Counted from the stretch's first letter, positions 1 through 8,469 are shown. The stretch is 64,000 nt of DNA from Syntrophaceae bacterium UBA6087 (GCA_002448235.1 DIXF01000012.1:111131-175130), one strand, 5' to 3'. Program-made: numbers and translations. The notes: generated by a model not told the origin, from the letters alone.

Positions 1-141
1 GCATGCAGTGCCCTGCACGCAACATAAGATATAAATAAGGTTTTCTCCCTGCCCGTGGGCAAAAACCGGATTGCCAAAAAGGTGTATTTCATATAGAGAC
101 GTACTCGAACTGCATGCGAATCCACATCGAGGGCTGTATGG

Positions 142-1227
142 ATGGAAAAGGACCCGATAGTCCGTTTACGGAGGGTGACAAAAAGGTTTGACGACGTTGT
201 CGCCGTCGACTCTTTGGACCTCGACATCTACCAGGGGGAGTTTCTCACCCTGCTCGGCCCTTCCGGCTGCGGAAAGACGACGGTCCTGCGCCTGATTGCC
301 GGCTTTGAATCCCCCGACAAAGGGGATATCGTCATGAACGGCACATCGCTCATCGGTACCGCCCCGAACAAGAGAAACGTCAATACCGTATTTCAGAGCT
401 ATGCCCTCTTTCCCCACATGAGCATCTTCGACAATATCGCCTTCGGCTTGAAGATGAAGCGGTTCGAGAAATCCGTCATCACCGAGAAGGTTACGGAGGC
501 CCTCTCGATCGTCAAGCTCGGAGGGCTGGAAATGCGCAAGCCGCATCAGCTTTCCGGAGGCCAGCAGCAGAGGGTCGCCATGGCGCGGGCTATTGTGAAC
601 AAACCGCAGGTCCTTCTCCTCGACGAGCCGTTGAGCGCGCTCGACTACCGGCTGCGCCAGGAGATGGAGCTCGAGCTCAAGCGTATTCACCGCAAGCTCG
701 GTATTACCTTCGTCTTCGTGACCCACGACCAGGAGGAGGCGATCAGCATGTCCGACCGCATCGCGGTCATGAACGAAGGCCGCATCGAGCAGATCGGCAC
801 CCCCTCTCAGATCTACGAAGAGCCTCAGAACATGTTCGTCGCCAAGTTCGTGGGAGAGATCAACGTCTTTGAAGGCCGGATCGTCGAGATCCATAACGGC
901 AGCGCCGTGGTCGACATCCACGGCCGGCACTTCAAGGTCCAGAACAGGAAGGATTTCGCGAACGGCCGGGCAGTAAAAGTCCTGCTGCGGCCTGAAGATA
1001 TCATGGTTACAAAAGACGAGGAACTCCAGGGAACCGCACCGGCGCTCGCCGGAAAGATCGAGGAGGTCATCTACAAGGGCAAGACCGTCGACCTGATCAT
1101 CAGCCTCGATGCGGGCGAGACCGTCTTCGTCACGCAGTTCTTCAACGAAGACCAGGAAGACGTCGTATACCGCCACGGACACAGGATCCACATCAACTGG
1201 CCGTACGGCTGGGAAGTCGTGCTGTAG
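142..1227 (+). CDS. potA: Spermidine/putrescine ABC transporter ATP-binding protein PotA
   Basis: This 361-residue protein is the ATPase that drives polyamine import at the cytoplasmic face of the membrane. The nucleotide-binding domain fills residues 1-240. It has a Walker A motif GPSGCGKTT near residue 40, the signature LSGGQQQRVAMARA near 138, Walker B LLLDEPLSALD and the switch histidine in VTHDQEE. The C-terminal 100 residues match the TOBE regulatory domain of PotA-type ATPases, so the length is typical. It is the first gene of potABCD; potB starts 3 bp after its stop. An overlapping ATG lies 4 bp upstream at 138 but in another frame. The Shine-Dalgarno is weak. The polyamine assignment over other TOBE importers comes from PotD and the adjacent polyamine biosynthesis genes. 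Confidence 0.93.
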   Translation: MEKDPIVRLRRVTKRFDDVVAVDSLDLDIYQGEFLTLLGPSGCGKTTVLRLIAGFESPDKGDIVMNGTSLIGTAPNKRNVNTVFQSYALFPHMSIFDNIAFGLKMKRFEKSVITEKVTEALSIVKLGGLEMRKPHQLSGGQQQRVAMARAIVNKPQVLLLDEPLSALDYRLRQEMELELKRIHRKLGITFVFVTHDQEEAISMSDRIAVMNEGRIEQIGTPSQIYEEPQNMFVAKFVGEINVFEGRIVEIHNGSAVVDIHGRHFKVQNRKDFANGRAVKVLLRPEDIMVTKDEELQGTAPALAGKIEEVIYKGKTVDLIISLDAGETVFVTQFFNEDQEDVVYRHGHRIHINWPYGWEVVL

Positions 1228-1229
1228 CC

Positions 1230-2093
1230 ATGGAGAAAAAGAGCGGCTTCAGAAACGTCGCGGTCGGCTCGACCCTGTGCTGGATCACCCTCTTTGTCGT
1301 CATCCCCTATCTGATCGTGGTCGCATACAGTTTTCTCACCCCAGACCCCAGCGGAACCGTGTCCTGGATCTTTACCCTGGACAGCTATCGCGAGATCTTT
1401 TCCCCAGTCTTTCTCATCGTCTGCAAGAACTCCTTCGCGCTGGCCCTGAGCACTACCGTGCTCACGCTCCTGGCCGCCTACCCGTTCGCATTTTTTCTCA
1501 CGAGGATAAGCGAAAGCATCAGGCGGACCCTTATCCTCATCATGATCATACCCTTCTGGACTTCTTCGCTCATCAGGACCTATGCCCTGATCATTCTGCT
1601 CAAGGCCAACGGCATCGTGAACACCTTTCTGCTCTCCCTCGGGTGGATCGATGAACCGTTGAATCTGCTCTACACGCAGCTGGCCGTTTTCACAGGCCTG
1701 GTGTATACACTGCTGCCCTTCATGATCCTGCCTTTGTATGCCTCGCTCCAGAAGCTCGACACGCGCCTCATCGAGGCGGCGCGCGACCTCGGTGCGACCT
1801 CGCCCCGCATCTTCTTCCACATCATCCTTCCCCTGACGCTCCCGGGCATTATCGCGGGCAGCACCATGGTTTTCCTGCCGGCGCTCGGCCTTTTCTATAT
1901 CCCGGACCTCCTGGGCGGGGCCAGATCCATGCTGATCGGAAACTTCATCAAGGACCAGTTCCTCGTGGCCGGCAACTGGCCCCTGGGATCTTCGGCCAGC
2001 GTCATCCTGACCCTGCTCATGTTCCTGCTCATTGCCTGGTACTTCTTAAGCTCCCGGAAGATCAACCAGGGCGACATGAGGGAAGTGATATGA
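1230..2093 (+). CDS. potB: Spermidine/putrescine ABC transporter permease PotB
   Basis: This is a 287-residue inner-membrane permease with about six hydrophobic segments; the first lies around residues 12-35. The EAA loop that contacts the ATPase is visible near residues 180-205 (EAARDLGATSPRIFFHIILP). It matches the PotB/BPD_transp_1 family in length and layout. It sits between potA and potC, and its stop overlaps the potC start by 4 bp, which implies translational coupling. Together with PotC it would form the heterodimeric channel for spermidine or putrescine. Confidence 0.92.
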   Translation: MEKKSGFRNVAVGSTLCWITLFVVIPYLIVVAYSFLTPDPSGTVSWIFTLDSYREIFSPVFLIVCKNSFALALSTTVLTLLAAYPFAFFLTRISESIRRTLILIMIIPFWTSSLIRTYALIILLKANGIVNTFLLSLGWIDEPLNLLYTQLAVFTGLVYTLLPFMILPLYASLQKLDTRLIEAARDLGATSPRIFFHIILPLTLPGIIAGSTMVFLPALGLFYIPDLLGGARSMLIGNFIKDQFLVAGNWPLGSSASVILTLLMFLLIAWYFLSSRKINQGDMREVI

Positions 2094-2860
2094 AGCAGGC
2101 CTTCAAGTATGCATACCTTGCCTTTATCTACCTCTTCCTCTATATCCCGATCCTCGTGCTCGTGATTTACTCGTTCAACGACAGCCGTTTTTCGACGAAC
2201 TGGCAGGGGTTCACGTTTTCCTGGTATGCGCAGCTCTTCGAAGACGGTCCGCTCATGGAGGCCTTTGCCAATTCGCTCATCATCGCGTTTTCATCGAGCA
2301 CCATAGCCACCATCCTGGGCACCCTGAGCGCTTTTGCATTCTACCGGTACCGGTTCATCGGCCGGAAGGTCACCTATTCCTTTATATATGTAGTAATGAT
2401 GAGCCCGGACATCGTCATGGGGATCTCGCTCCTGATGTTCTTCATCACCGTGGGCTTGAGCACGGGTGCTGCGACGCTGCTTCTCGCGCACATCACCTTC
2501 TGCCTCCCCTTCGTCGTCGTGACGGTATATGCCCGCATCAGCGGCTTCGACAGGAACATCCTCGACGCCGCAAAGGATCTGGGCGCCACCGAGCGCAGGA
2601 TGTTCCGGCACGTCGTCCTGCCCATGCTCATGCCTGCCGTCATTGCCGGCTGGCTGTTGAGTTTCACGCTTTCGCTCGATGACGTGGTCGTGAGCTTCTT
2701 TACGACCGGCCCGTCCTTCGAGGTGCTGCCGCTCAAGATCTATTCCATGGTCCGCCTCGGCATCAAGCCCGAGATCAATGCCCTGAGCACGGTGATGTTT
2801 CTGATGTCCCTGGTCACGGTAACGGTTTCCCATCTTTTGATAGCGAAGGAGAACAGATGA
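2090..2860 (+). CDS. potC: Spermidine/putrescine ABC transporter permease PotC
   Basis: This is the second permease subunit, 256 residues with six predicted membrane spans. Its EAA motif near residues 165-190 reads DAAKDLGATERRMFRHVVLP. The family conservation LSFTLSLDDVVVSFF in the C-terminal half is characteristic of PotC. It overlaps potB upstream and potD downstream by 4 bp each (ATGA junctions), so potABCD is one tightly coupled operon. Confidence 0.92.
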   Translation: MKQAFKYAYLAFIYLFLYIPILVLVIYSFNDSRFSTNWQGFTFSWYAQLFEDGPLMEAFANSLIIAFSSSTIATILGTLSAFAFYRYRFIGRKVTYSFIYVVMMSPDIVMGISLLMFFITVGLSTGAATLLLAHITFCLPFVVVTVYARISGFDRNILDAAKDLGATERRMFRHVVLPMLMPAVIAGWLLSFTLSLDDVVVSFFTTGPSFEVLPLKIYSMVRLGIKPEINALSTVMFLMSLVTVTVSHLLIAKENR

Positions 2861-3888
2861 TGAAAAAGTTGTTTCTTATCCTCATGGTCCTTGTGTTTCC
2901 GCTTGCTTCCCTTGCTGCGGGCAATGAAGTGTATGTCTTCAACTGGTCGGAGTACATCGACCCGTCTGTCCTGAAGACCTTCGAGAAGGAAACCGGGATC
3001 AAGGTGAGGTATTCGACCTATGAAAGCAACGAGGCGATGTTCGCCAAGCTCAAGCTCGTAAAGAAGAACGGCTATGACGTCGCCTTTCCTTCCACCTACT
3101 TTGTGGAGAGGATGCGCCGCTACGGCATGCTCAAGCCCCTGGACCGCTCCATGCTGCCCAACATGAAGAACCTCAATGCGAAGCTCCTCGACAAGCCCTA
3201 CGATCCGAAGAACGTCTACAGTCTGCCGTACATGTGGGGCTCTTCCGCCATCGGCGTCAACGCCAGGTATATCAAGCCGTCTTCCGTTAAAAGCTTCAAC
3301 GATCTCTGGAACCCGGCCTTCAAAGGCAAGGTCCTGCTCATGGATGACGTGCGCGATGCCTTTGCCATGAGCCTGCGGTCGCTCGGATTTTCCGGCAACG
3401 ACACCGACCCGGCGCACATCAAGGCAGCGTACGAAAAGCTCCTGAAGCTCAAACCCAGCGTCAAGGTGTTCAATTCCGACTCACCCAAACAGCCGTTCCT
3501 CAACAACGAGGTCTACATCGGGCAGATCTGGGGCGGTGAAGTGTATCAGGCAAGCCAGGAAAACCCGAATATCGTCTATATCTACCCGAAGGAAGGCGCC
3601 ACCTTCTGGGCGGACAACATGGTGATCCCTTTATCCGTGCGCAATATCAAAAACGCCCATGCTTTCATCAACTTCATGATGAGACCGGACATCGCCAGGA
3701 AAAACTGCGAATATGTCGGCTACGCCACGGCAAACGCCAAGGCGCAGGCTCTCCTCGACCCCAAGACCCGGAACCACAAGGCCGTGTACCCCGATAACAG
3801 GGACCTCGAGCGCGGCGAGTTCCAGGCGGACGTAGGAGACGCCATCGCCATCTACGAAAAGTACTGGGAGATGCTGAAGACCCGCTGA
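2857..3888 (+). CDS. potD: Periplasmic spermidine/putrescine-binding protein PotD
   Basis: This is a 343-residue extracytoplasmic solute-binding protein. The N-terminus carries a Sec signal peptide with a hydrophobic core at about residues 4-19, likely cleaved after SLAAG. The mature protein begins with VYVFNWSEYIDPS, the typical first strand of PotD/PotF proteins; WSEYI contributes to the polyamine site in that family. It delivers polyamine to PotBC. The start overlaps the potC stop, with an AGGAG-like ribosome site inside potC. It is the last gene of potABCD. Confidence 0.92.
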   Translation: MMKKLFLILMVLVFPLASLAAGNEVYVFNWSEYIDPSVLKTFEKETGIKVRYSTYESNEAMFAKLKLVKKNGYDVAFPSTYFVERMRRYGMLKPLDRSMLPNMKNLNAKLLDKPYDPKNVYSLPYMWGSSAIGVNARYIKPSSVKSFNDLWNPAFKGKVLLMDDVRDAFAMSLRSLGFSGNDTDPAHIKAAYEKLLKLKPSVKVFNSDSPKQPFLNNEVYIGQIWGGEVYQASQENPNIVYIYPKEGATFWADNMVIPLSVRNIKNAHAFINFMMRPDIARKNCEYVGYATANAKAQALLDPKTRNHKAVYPDNRDLERGEFQADVGDAIAIYEKYWEMLKTR

Positions 3889-4067
3889 GCTCGTCACGCC
3901 GGCATCCCCCTTTTCCGGACTGCGCCTTGGAGTAAAAAACGGGCATCACCCTGCCCTAAGGGAAACGAATGCCCGGGGATGACTCATGTCTGCCGGGTAC
4001 TGGCTAACAGACTAATATTGCATCGTTAATAAACGCATTCCGCACCGATTTTTCATCGAATATTTTA
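3889..4067. other. Intergenic region between potD and the XRE-cupin regulator
   Basis: No gene was found here. The notable content is a hairpin at 3940-3975, described separately, whose poly-T tail lies on the minus strand. Downstream of it the segment 4000-4067 is AT-rich and leads into the regulator promoter. Confidence 0.6.
3934..3975 (-). terminator. Minus-strand intrinsic terminator candidate
   Basis: CGGGCAT at 3940-3946 pairs with ATGCCCG at 3969-3975, with a smaller CCCT/AGGG helix inside. On the minus strand the stem is followed by six T residues (complement of 3934-3939), the form of a rho-independent terminator. On the plus strand there is no T tract, so it would not end potD transcription. 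No minus-strand gene lies upstream of it, so its client is unknown; a small antisense RNA from 3976-4100 is one option. Confidence 0.5.
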
Positions 4068-4096
4068 TTGACACGGCCTTTCATCTGTCATATAGA
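4068..4096 (+). promoter_or_regulatory. Sigma-70 promoter of the XRE-cupin regulator
   Basis: A perfect -35 box TTGACA at 4068-4073 is followed by a 17-bp spacer and a -10 box TATAGA at 4091-4096. Transcription would start near 4103. The GTG start of the regulator at 4191 would then have a leader of about 88 nt. Confidence 0.75.
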
Positions 4097-4105
4097 TCGC
4101 CTGCG

Positions 4106-4139
4106 AAAGTATACTATGGTAAACTTTAAAGTATACTTT
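4106..4139. promoter_or_regulatory. Operator-like direct repeats in the regulator leader
   Basis: AAAGTATACT occurs at 4106-4115 and again at 4128-4137, 22 bp apart (two helical turns). Each copy contains the palindrome AGTATACT, and the second extends to the full palindrome AAAGTATACTTT. A related half-site, AAACTTTAAA, lies between them. The repeats start a few bases downstream of the predicted transcription start, a classic repressor position, so autorepression by the XRE-cupin protein is the simplest reading. Confidence 0.6.
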
Positions 4140-4190
4140 AAGATTACACGGCAAACAAAGGGACACGCTATAGTGTGCCCGGAGGACATA

Positions 4191-4733
4191 GTGAAGATCG
4201 GCGAAAAGATAAAAAACCTTCGTCTGGCTCAGGAGTTGACTCAGGAGGATCTCGCCACCAGGGCAGACCTTACCAAGGGGTTCATTTCCCTGCTCGAGAG
4301 AGATCTCCAGACGCCGTCTCTCGACACGCTCGAGCTGATTCTCAACGCCCTCGACACAAAGCCTGCGGAGTTTTTTGCGGAAAAAGGGCCCGACGTAGTT
4401 GTTTTCAAAACCGCTCAGCGGGTGGTTATCGAGGACGAGGACGAGCCCGGCGTAACCAGAGAGATCCTCATAGCCGGCGCCCAGGACAGGGAGATGGACA
4501 TCCTGCTGGTGACGTTGCAGCCCGGGGCGATCACGTTCAAGGAGAAGTCCCATTACGGCGACGAGTGCGGCCTTGTACGGGAAGGGCAGATCGTCATCAA
4601 CCTCGGCAAGGAAAGCTACAAGGCGTCCAAAGGCGATGCCTTCTACTATACGGCAGACAAGAAGCACTGGATGGAGAACAGGTCCAGAGCGAGGGCTCAG
4701 ATCCTCTGGATCTCCGCTCCGCCGAGCTTTTGA
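4191..4733 (+). CDS. XRE-family transcriptional regulator with cupin domain (PuuR-like)
   Basis: This 180-residue DNA-binding regulator has a helix-turn-helix at residues 3-60 (GEKIKNLRLAQELTQEDLA...) and a cupin_2 sensor domain from about 105 to 178. The architecture matches PuuR-type regulators, whose cupin binds a small ligand such as putrescine in known members. The GTG at 4191 is chosen because GGAGG lies at 4181-4185 and because an upstream in-frame start at 4068 would fall on the -35 box. The gene lies between polyamine uptake and synthesis genes, so polyamine-responsive control is inferred. Its promoter carries repeated AAAGTATACT sites. Confidence 0.85.
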   Translation: MKIGEKIKNLRLAQELTQEDLATRADLTKGFISLLERDLQTPSLDTLELILNALDTKPAEFFAEKGPDVVVFKTAQRVVIEDEDEPGVTREILIAGAQDREMDILLVTLQPGAITFKEKSHYGDECGLVREGQIVINLGKESYKASKGDAFYYTADKKHWMENRSRARAQILWISAPPSF

Positions 4734-4782
4734 GCAACAAAAAGCGCACGCAAAGCGGAACTGCTGCAAAGGGAGAAAAGAC

Positions 4783-4971
4783 ATGATATTCAAGACACCC
4801 AGACAGGTCAAAAGCGTCGCGGTGGAGCACCCCGTGAAGGGATGCGGCGCTGCTTTTGCAACCGTGAGGCGCTGGGACTGTTCGACGAACGATATCCGGC
4901 ATATTGAACAGGCCTCCGGCTGTAACGGCGCCTGTTCTTCATTGTCCGCACTCTCCGGGAGCCTATCATGA
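4783..4971 (+). CDS. 62-aa ORF resembling the C-terminus of pyruvoyl-dependent arginine decarboxylase
   Basis: This short ORF has a good ribosome site (GGGAG at 4771-4775). Its stop overlaps the agmatinase start by 4 bp (ATGA), suggesting coupled translation. Residues 8-31, including SVAVEHPVKGCGAAFA, resemble the conserved C-terminal strand of archaeal-type pyruvoyl-dependent arginine decarboxylases (SIAVEH...GCAFA, recalled from the family). The rest of that enzyme, including the Ser cleavage site, is absent. The C-terminal half is unlike the family and has cysteines at 33, 47 and 51. It may be a deletion remnant kept for coupling, or a small separate protein. Arginine decarboxylase is the enzyme this agmatine pathway would otherwise need here. 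Confidence 0.55.
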   Translation: MIFKTPRQVKSVAVEHPVKGCGAAFATVRRWDCSTNDIRHIEQASGCNGACSSLSALSGSLS

Positions 4972-5789
4972 GCTTATACATGGCATCACAATCCGAAGGC
5001 AGGATCAGTCTTTTCGGCGCTCCGTTCGATTCCACCACGAGTTACCGGCCAGGCTCGCGCTTCGGGCCCGGTGCGATCCGGGAATCCTCCTACGGGCTCG
5101 AGACGTTTTCCCCTGCCCTCGATGCCGACCTCGAGGACTGCCCCTTTACGGACATGGGCGATCTCGAGCTTCCTTTCGGCGACCCGAACCCGGCGCTGGC
5201 GCTCATAGAAGAGAGGACCCGGGAAATATTGCGCAGGAATCGGATCCCGTTTCTGCTTGGCGGCGAGCACCTGGTGAGCCTGGGCGCCGTCCGGGCTGCA
5301 GCGGAGATGCATCCCGGCCTGCAGGTCATCCACCTGGATGCGCATGCAGACCTTCGCGACGATTACCTCGGCATGAAGCTTTCTCACGCCACGGTCATGA
5401 GAAGGGTCATCGACCTTGTGGGCGCCGATGCGATCAGCCAGATCGGCATCAGGTCGTGCACGCGGGAAGAGTTCGCCCTGGCGAAAACCCTCAAGCGCAG
5501 GCCCGATGACATCTTTGCAAAGGTCGGGGACAAGCCGTGCTACATCACCTGCGACCTCGATGTCCTGGACCCGTCGGTTCTGCCCGGCACAGGCACGCCT
5601 GAACCGGGCGGGCTGATGTTTTCCGAGCTGATCGGGATACTTGCCTCCCTCGTGACCAGGCTTCGCATCGTGGGGCTTGACGTTGTCGAGCTCGCGCCGC
5701 AGCTCGACCCCACCGGCGTCTCTGCGGTAACGGCGGCAAAGGTAGTGCGCGAGTGCCTGATAGCGCTCGGCTGCAAGGACGAACAATAA
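4968..5789 (+). CDS. speB: Agmatinase
   Basis: This 273-residue ureohydrolase hydrolyses agmatine to putrescine and urea with a binuclear manganese centre. Metal ligands are visible: GGEHLVS near residue 100, HLDAHADLRDDY near residues 120-130 and DLDVLDPS near 195, followed by GTGTPEPGG. The length and motifs are typical of SpeB rather than arginase. It is the first full biosynthetic gene of the spermidine cluster and feeds putrescine to carboxynorspermidine dehydrogenase next door. Translation is probably coupled to the preceding short ORF. Confidence 0.93.
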   Translation: MSLYMASQSEGRISLFGAPFDSTTSYRPGSRFGPGAIRESSYGLETFSPALDADLEDCPFTDMGDLELPFGDPNPALALIEERTREILRRNRIPFLLGGEHLVSLGAVRAAAEMHPGLQVIHLDAHADLRDDYLGMKLSHATVMRRVIDLVGADAISQIGIRSCTREEFALAKTLKRRPDDIFAKVGDKPCYITCDLDVLDPSVLPGTGTPEPGGLMFSELIGILASLVTRLRIVGLDVVELAPQLDPTGVSAVTAAKVVRECLIALGCKDEQ

Positions 5790-5847
5790 CCTGTTACAAG
5801 AGATGGGCCTGCTTCGTGCAAGCTCAAGAACGGATAGGAGGCGAATG

Positions 5848-7056
5848 ATGGAGAACATACTCATTATCGGTGCCGGGGCGGCAGGGTCCGTCGTGGCGAA
5901 AAAATGCGCAATGAACCGAGACGTTTTTAAGAAGATACATCTGGCGTCGAGGACACTGGAGAAATGCAGAAAAGTCCGGCAGGAAAGCGTATCGGAGATT
6001 ACCATATCCCAGGTGGATGCGGACGATACCGCGCAGGTCATCCGCCTCATCGAAGAGCAGAGGCCCGATCTTGTCGTGAACATGGCCCTTCCCTACCAGG
6101 ATCTGCCCATCATGGACGCCTGTCTTGCCACGGGCGTGCACTATCTCGATACCGCCAACTACGAGCCCAAGGACGAGGCGAAGTTCAGCTACACATGGCA
6201 GTGGGCCTACCAGGACCGTTTCCGCGACAAAGGGATCATGGCGGTGCTCGGCTGCGGGTTCGATCCGGGCGTTACCGGCATTTACTGCGCGTATGCCCGG
6301 AACAATCTCTTCGATACGATCGAGACGATCGATATCGTCGACTGCAACGACGGCAGCCACGGCAAGGCCTTTGCCACCAACTTCAATCCCGAGATCAATA
6401 TCCGCGAGGTGACGCAGCGCGGGAAGTTCTGGAAGCAGGGGGAGTGGATCGAGATCGATCCGTTGAGCATTTCCTCCATGATCGATTACCCCCAAGTCGG
6501 CCCGCGCAAATCTTACCTCATCTACCACGAGGAAGAGGAGTCCCTGGTCCGGAACATACCGAACCTCAGGCAGATCAGATTCTGGATGACCTTTTCGGAG
6601 AACTACATCAAGCACCTGGAAGTGCTCCAGAACGTCGGCATGACGAGGATCGACCCGGTCATGTACAACGGCGTGGAGATCGTACCGCTGCAGTTCCTGA
6701 AAGCACTCCTCCCCGAGCCCTCCTCGCTTGCCGAGAACTATACGGGGAAAACATCCATCGGGTGCATCATCCGGGGCGTAAAAGACGGCAAACCGGCGGC
6801 ATACATCGTCTACAACGTGTGCGACCATGCCGAAACCTACCGGGAGATCAAAGCCCAGGCGGTGTCGTACACCACGGGCGTACCGGCCGTGACCGGCGCC
6901 ATGATGATGATGAAAGGCATCTGGAGCGGCAAAGGCGTGTTCAACGTCGAGCAGCTTCCGCCTGAGCCCTTCCTGGAAGAGGTCGCAAAGCAGGGTCTGC
7001 CCTGGCATGCGGTCAGGCTCGAGGAAGGAGCGTACGAGGAGCTCGCGAGGGTATGA
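5848..7056 (+). CDS. Carboxynorspermidine/carboxyspermidine dehydrogenase
   Basis: This 402-residue member of the saccharopine dehydrogenase family condenses putrescine (or diaminopropane) with aspartate semialdehyde and reduces the product with NADPH to carboxyspermidine. An N-terminal Rossmann fold is clear (IGAGAAGSVVAKK at residues 6-18), followed by CGFDPGVT and the catalytic-domain signatures of the LYS1-like group. The ATG at 5848 is preferred: AGGAGG lies at 5836-5841, six bases upstream. An ATG at 5845 is three bases closer. It overlaps nspC by 4 bp. Agmatinase, this enzyme and NspC together form the alternative spermidine route that bypasses S-adenosylmethionine decarboxylase. Confidence 0.92.
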   Translation: MENILIIGAGAAGSVVAKKCAMNRDVFKKIHLASRTLEKCRKVRQESVSEITISQVDADDTAQVIRLIEEQRPDLVVNMALPYQDLPIMDACLATGVHYLDTANYEPKDEAKFSYTWQWAYQDRFRDKGIMAVLGCGFDPGVTGIYCAYARNNLFDTIETIDIVDCNDGSHGKAFATNFNPEINIREVTQRGKFWKQGEWIEIDPLSISSMIDYPQVGPRKSYLIYHEEEESLVRNIPNLRQIRFWMTFSENYIKHLEVLQNVGMTRIDPVMYNGVEIVPLQFLKALLPEPSSLAENYTGKTSIGCIIRGVKDGKPAAYIVYNVCDHAETYREIKAQAVSYTTGVPAVTGAMMMMKGIWSGKGVFNVEQLPPEPFLEEVAKQGLPWHAVRLEEGAYEELARV

Positions 7057-8222
7057 GCACGGGCCTGCCACCGCTTCTCGAAGCGGCGCTCCCCTCTCTA
7101 ACGACACCGGCCTACGTAGCCGATATGGCCGCCTTGCGGAAGAATATGGAAACCGCAGCGCGCATCCGCGAGCAAGCCGGGTGCCGGGTTCTTCTTGCGA
7201 CTAAGTCGTTTGCCCTGCCTGCCGTGTTCCCTCTGATGAGGGATTCGCTCGACGGCACGACGGCGAGCGGCCTGTTCGAGGCCCGGCTCGGCCTTGAGGA
7301 GTTCGGCAAGGAGGTGCACGTCTTCTCTCCTGCCTATACGGAAAGCACCCTCCGGGAGCTGCTCTGCCTCGCCGATCACCTATATTTTAATTCCGTCGAT
7401 CAGATCAGGCGGTTCCTTCCGGCCGTGAGAACGGCCGGGCCGGGCAAGAAAGCGGGCATCCGCATCAATCCCGGCTTCTCGAATGCGACGCTGGGCGGCC
7501 ATCTCTACGATCCCTGCTCGCCGCGCTCCCGATTCGGGGTGACCCGCGCCGCGCTCGACGAGCTTCCCTGGGACGACGGGATAGATATCCTCCATGTCCA
7601 TGCCCTGTGCGAGTCGCTCGCCGACGGCTCGGTCGGTCTCATCAGCCATATGGCAAGGGAGTTCGGCGAATACATCAGGCGCGTGCGTGCGGTCAATTTC
7701 GGCGGCGGCCACTTTATCAATAAAAAAGGCTATGATCTCGACGCCCTCGTTTCCGCCATCCGGGGCTTCCGCTCCGAGTTCGGGGTCGAGGTCATCCTTG
7801 AGCCCGGAAGCGGGCTGGTAGTCGATGCAGGGTATCTGGTCGCGACCGTGCTGGATATCGTCCACAATGAACGGCCCATCGCGATTCTCGATGCCTCGGC
7901 TTCCTGCCATATGCCCGATGTACTGGAAGTGCCGTACACGCCGCCTCTCTTGGGCGCTTCCGGTCCGGGGGTTCACCCCCATACGTACATTCTGGGGGGC
8001 AACACCTGCATGACGGGCGATATCATCGGTGAATACTCTTTCACTGCACCCCTAAAGCCTGGCGACCGTCTTGTCTTCGGCGACATGCTCCAGTACAGCT
8101 TCGTGAAGAACAATACCTTCAACGGCACGCCGCTTCCCGACCTCGCCCTGTTGCACGAAGACGGCAGGTATGAGATCGTGCGGAGGTTCGGGTACGAGGA
8201 CTTCAAGGGCCGCCTCTGTTGA
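7053..8222 (+). CDS. nspC: Carboxynorspermidine decarboxylase
   Basis: This 389-residue PLP-dependent decarboxylase has the alanine-racemase fold (type III) and converts carboxyspermidine to spermidine. The PLP lysine lies in LLATKSFAL near residue 50. The family features NFGGGHFINKKGYD, LEPGSGLVVDAGYL and GGNTCMTGDIIGEYSF are present. The start overlaps the dehydrogenase stop by 4 bp. This is the final step of the pathway encoded by the cluster. Confidence 0.93.
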   Translation: MSTGLPPLLEAALPSLTTPAYVADMAALRKNMETAARIREQAGCRVLLATKSFALPAVFPLMRDSLDGTTASGLFEARLGLEEFGKEVHVFSPAYTESTLRELLCLADHLYFNSVDQIRRFLPAVRTAGPGKKAGIRINPGFSNATLGGHLYDPCSPRSRFGVTRAALDELPWDDGIDILHVHALCESLADGSVGLISHMAREFGEYIRRVRAVNFGGGHFINKKGYDLDALVSAIRGFRSEFGVEVILEPGSGLVVDAGYLVATVLDIVHNERPIAILDASASCHMPDVLEVPYTPPLLGASGPGVHPHTYILGGNTCMTGDIIGEYSFTAPLKPGDRLVFGDMLQYSFVKNNTFNGTPLPDLALLHEDGRYEIVRRFGYEDFKGRLC

Positions 8223-8299
8223 CCAAGGTACACGTTTTCATCTTCAATTATTGACAAGCTCACCCGGACGGTGACATACGTCTAAAGAGGAGGAATGCC

Positions 8300-8467
8300 A
8301 TGCCGATTGATAAACAACTGCTCGAAATCCTTGCCTGTCCGAAGTGCAAGGGAGACCTGGTGCTCGAAGAAGACAACAGCGCGTTGATCTGCAACGCATG
8401 CAGGCTAAAGTACCGCATCGAGGACGACATCCCCGTCATGCTCATCGACGAAGCAACGCCCTTGTAG
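8300..8467 (+). CDS. Trm112-family zinc-ribbon protein
   Basis: This is a 55-residue protein starting MPIDKQLLEILACPKCKG. Two CxxC knuckles (CPKC at 13-16 and CNAC at 32-35) would bind zinc, and the ending YRIEDDIPVMLIDEA is characteristic of the YcaR/Trm112 family, small partners of methyltransferases and other enzymes. GAGGAGG at 8287-8293 provides the ribosome site. A TTGACA at 8251-8256 may start a separate transcript from nspC, although its -10 is poor. The stop is 2 bp before the next start, so it is cotranscribed with the phosphorylase. Confidence 0.88.
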   Translation: MPIDKQLLEILACPKCKGDLVLEEDNSALICNACRLKYRIEDDIPVMLIDEATPL

Positions 8468-8469
8468 CC

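Noticed and set aside
166..1191. A 341-codon minus-strand frame opposite potA
   Set aside because: It is the shadow of a clearly coding plus-strand gene with all ABC ATPase motifs; the antisense frame has no recognisable domain.
4068..4190. An N-terminal extension of the XRE-cupin regulator from ATG/TTG starts at 4068-4190
   Set aside because: It would start on the -35 box and translate through the operator repeats; the GTG at 4191 has the ribosome site.
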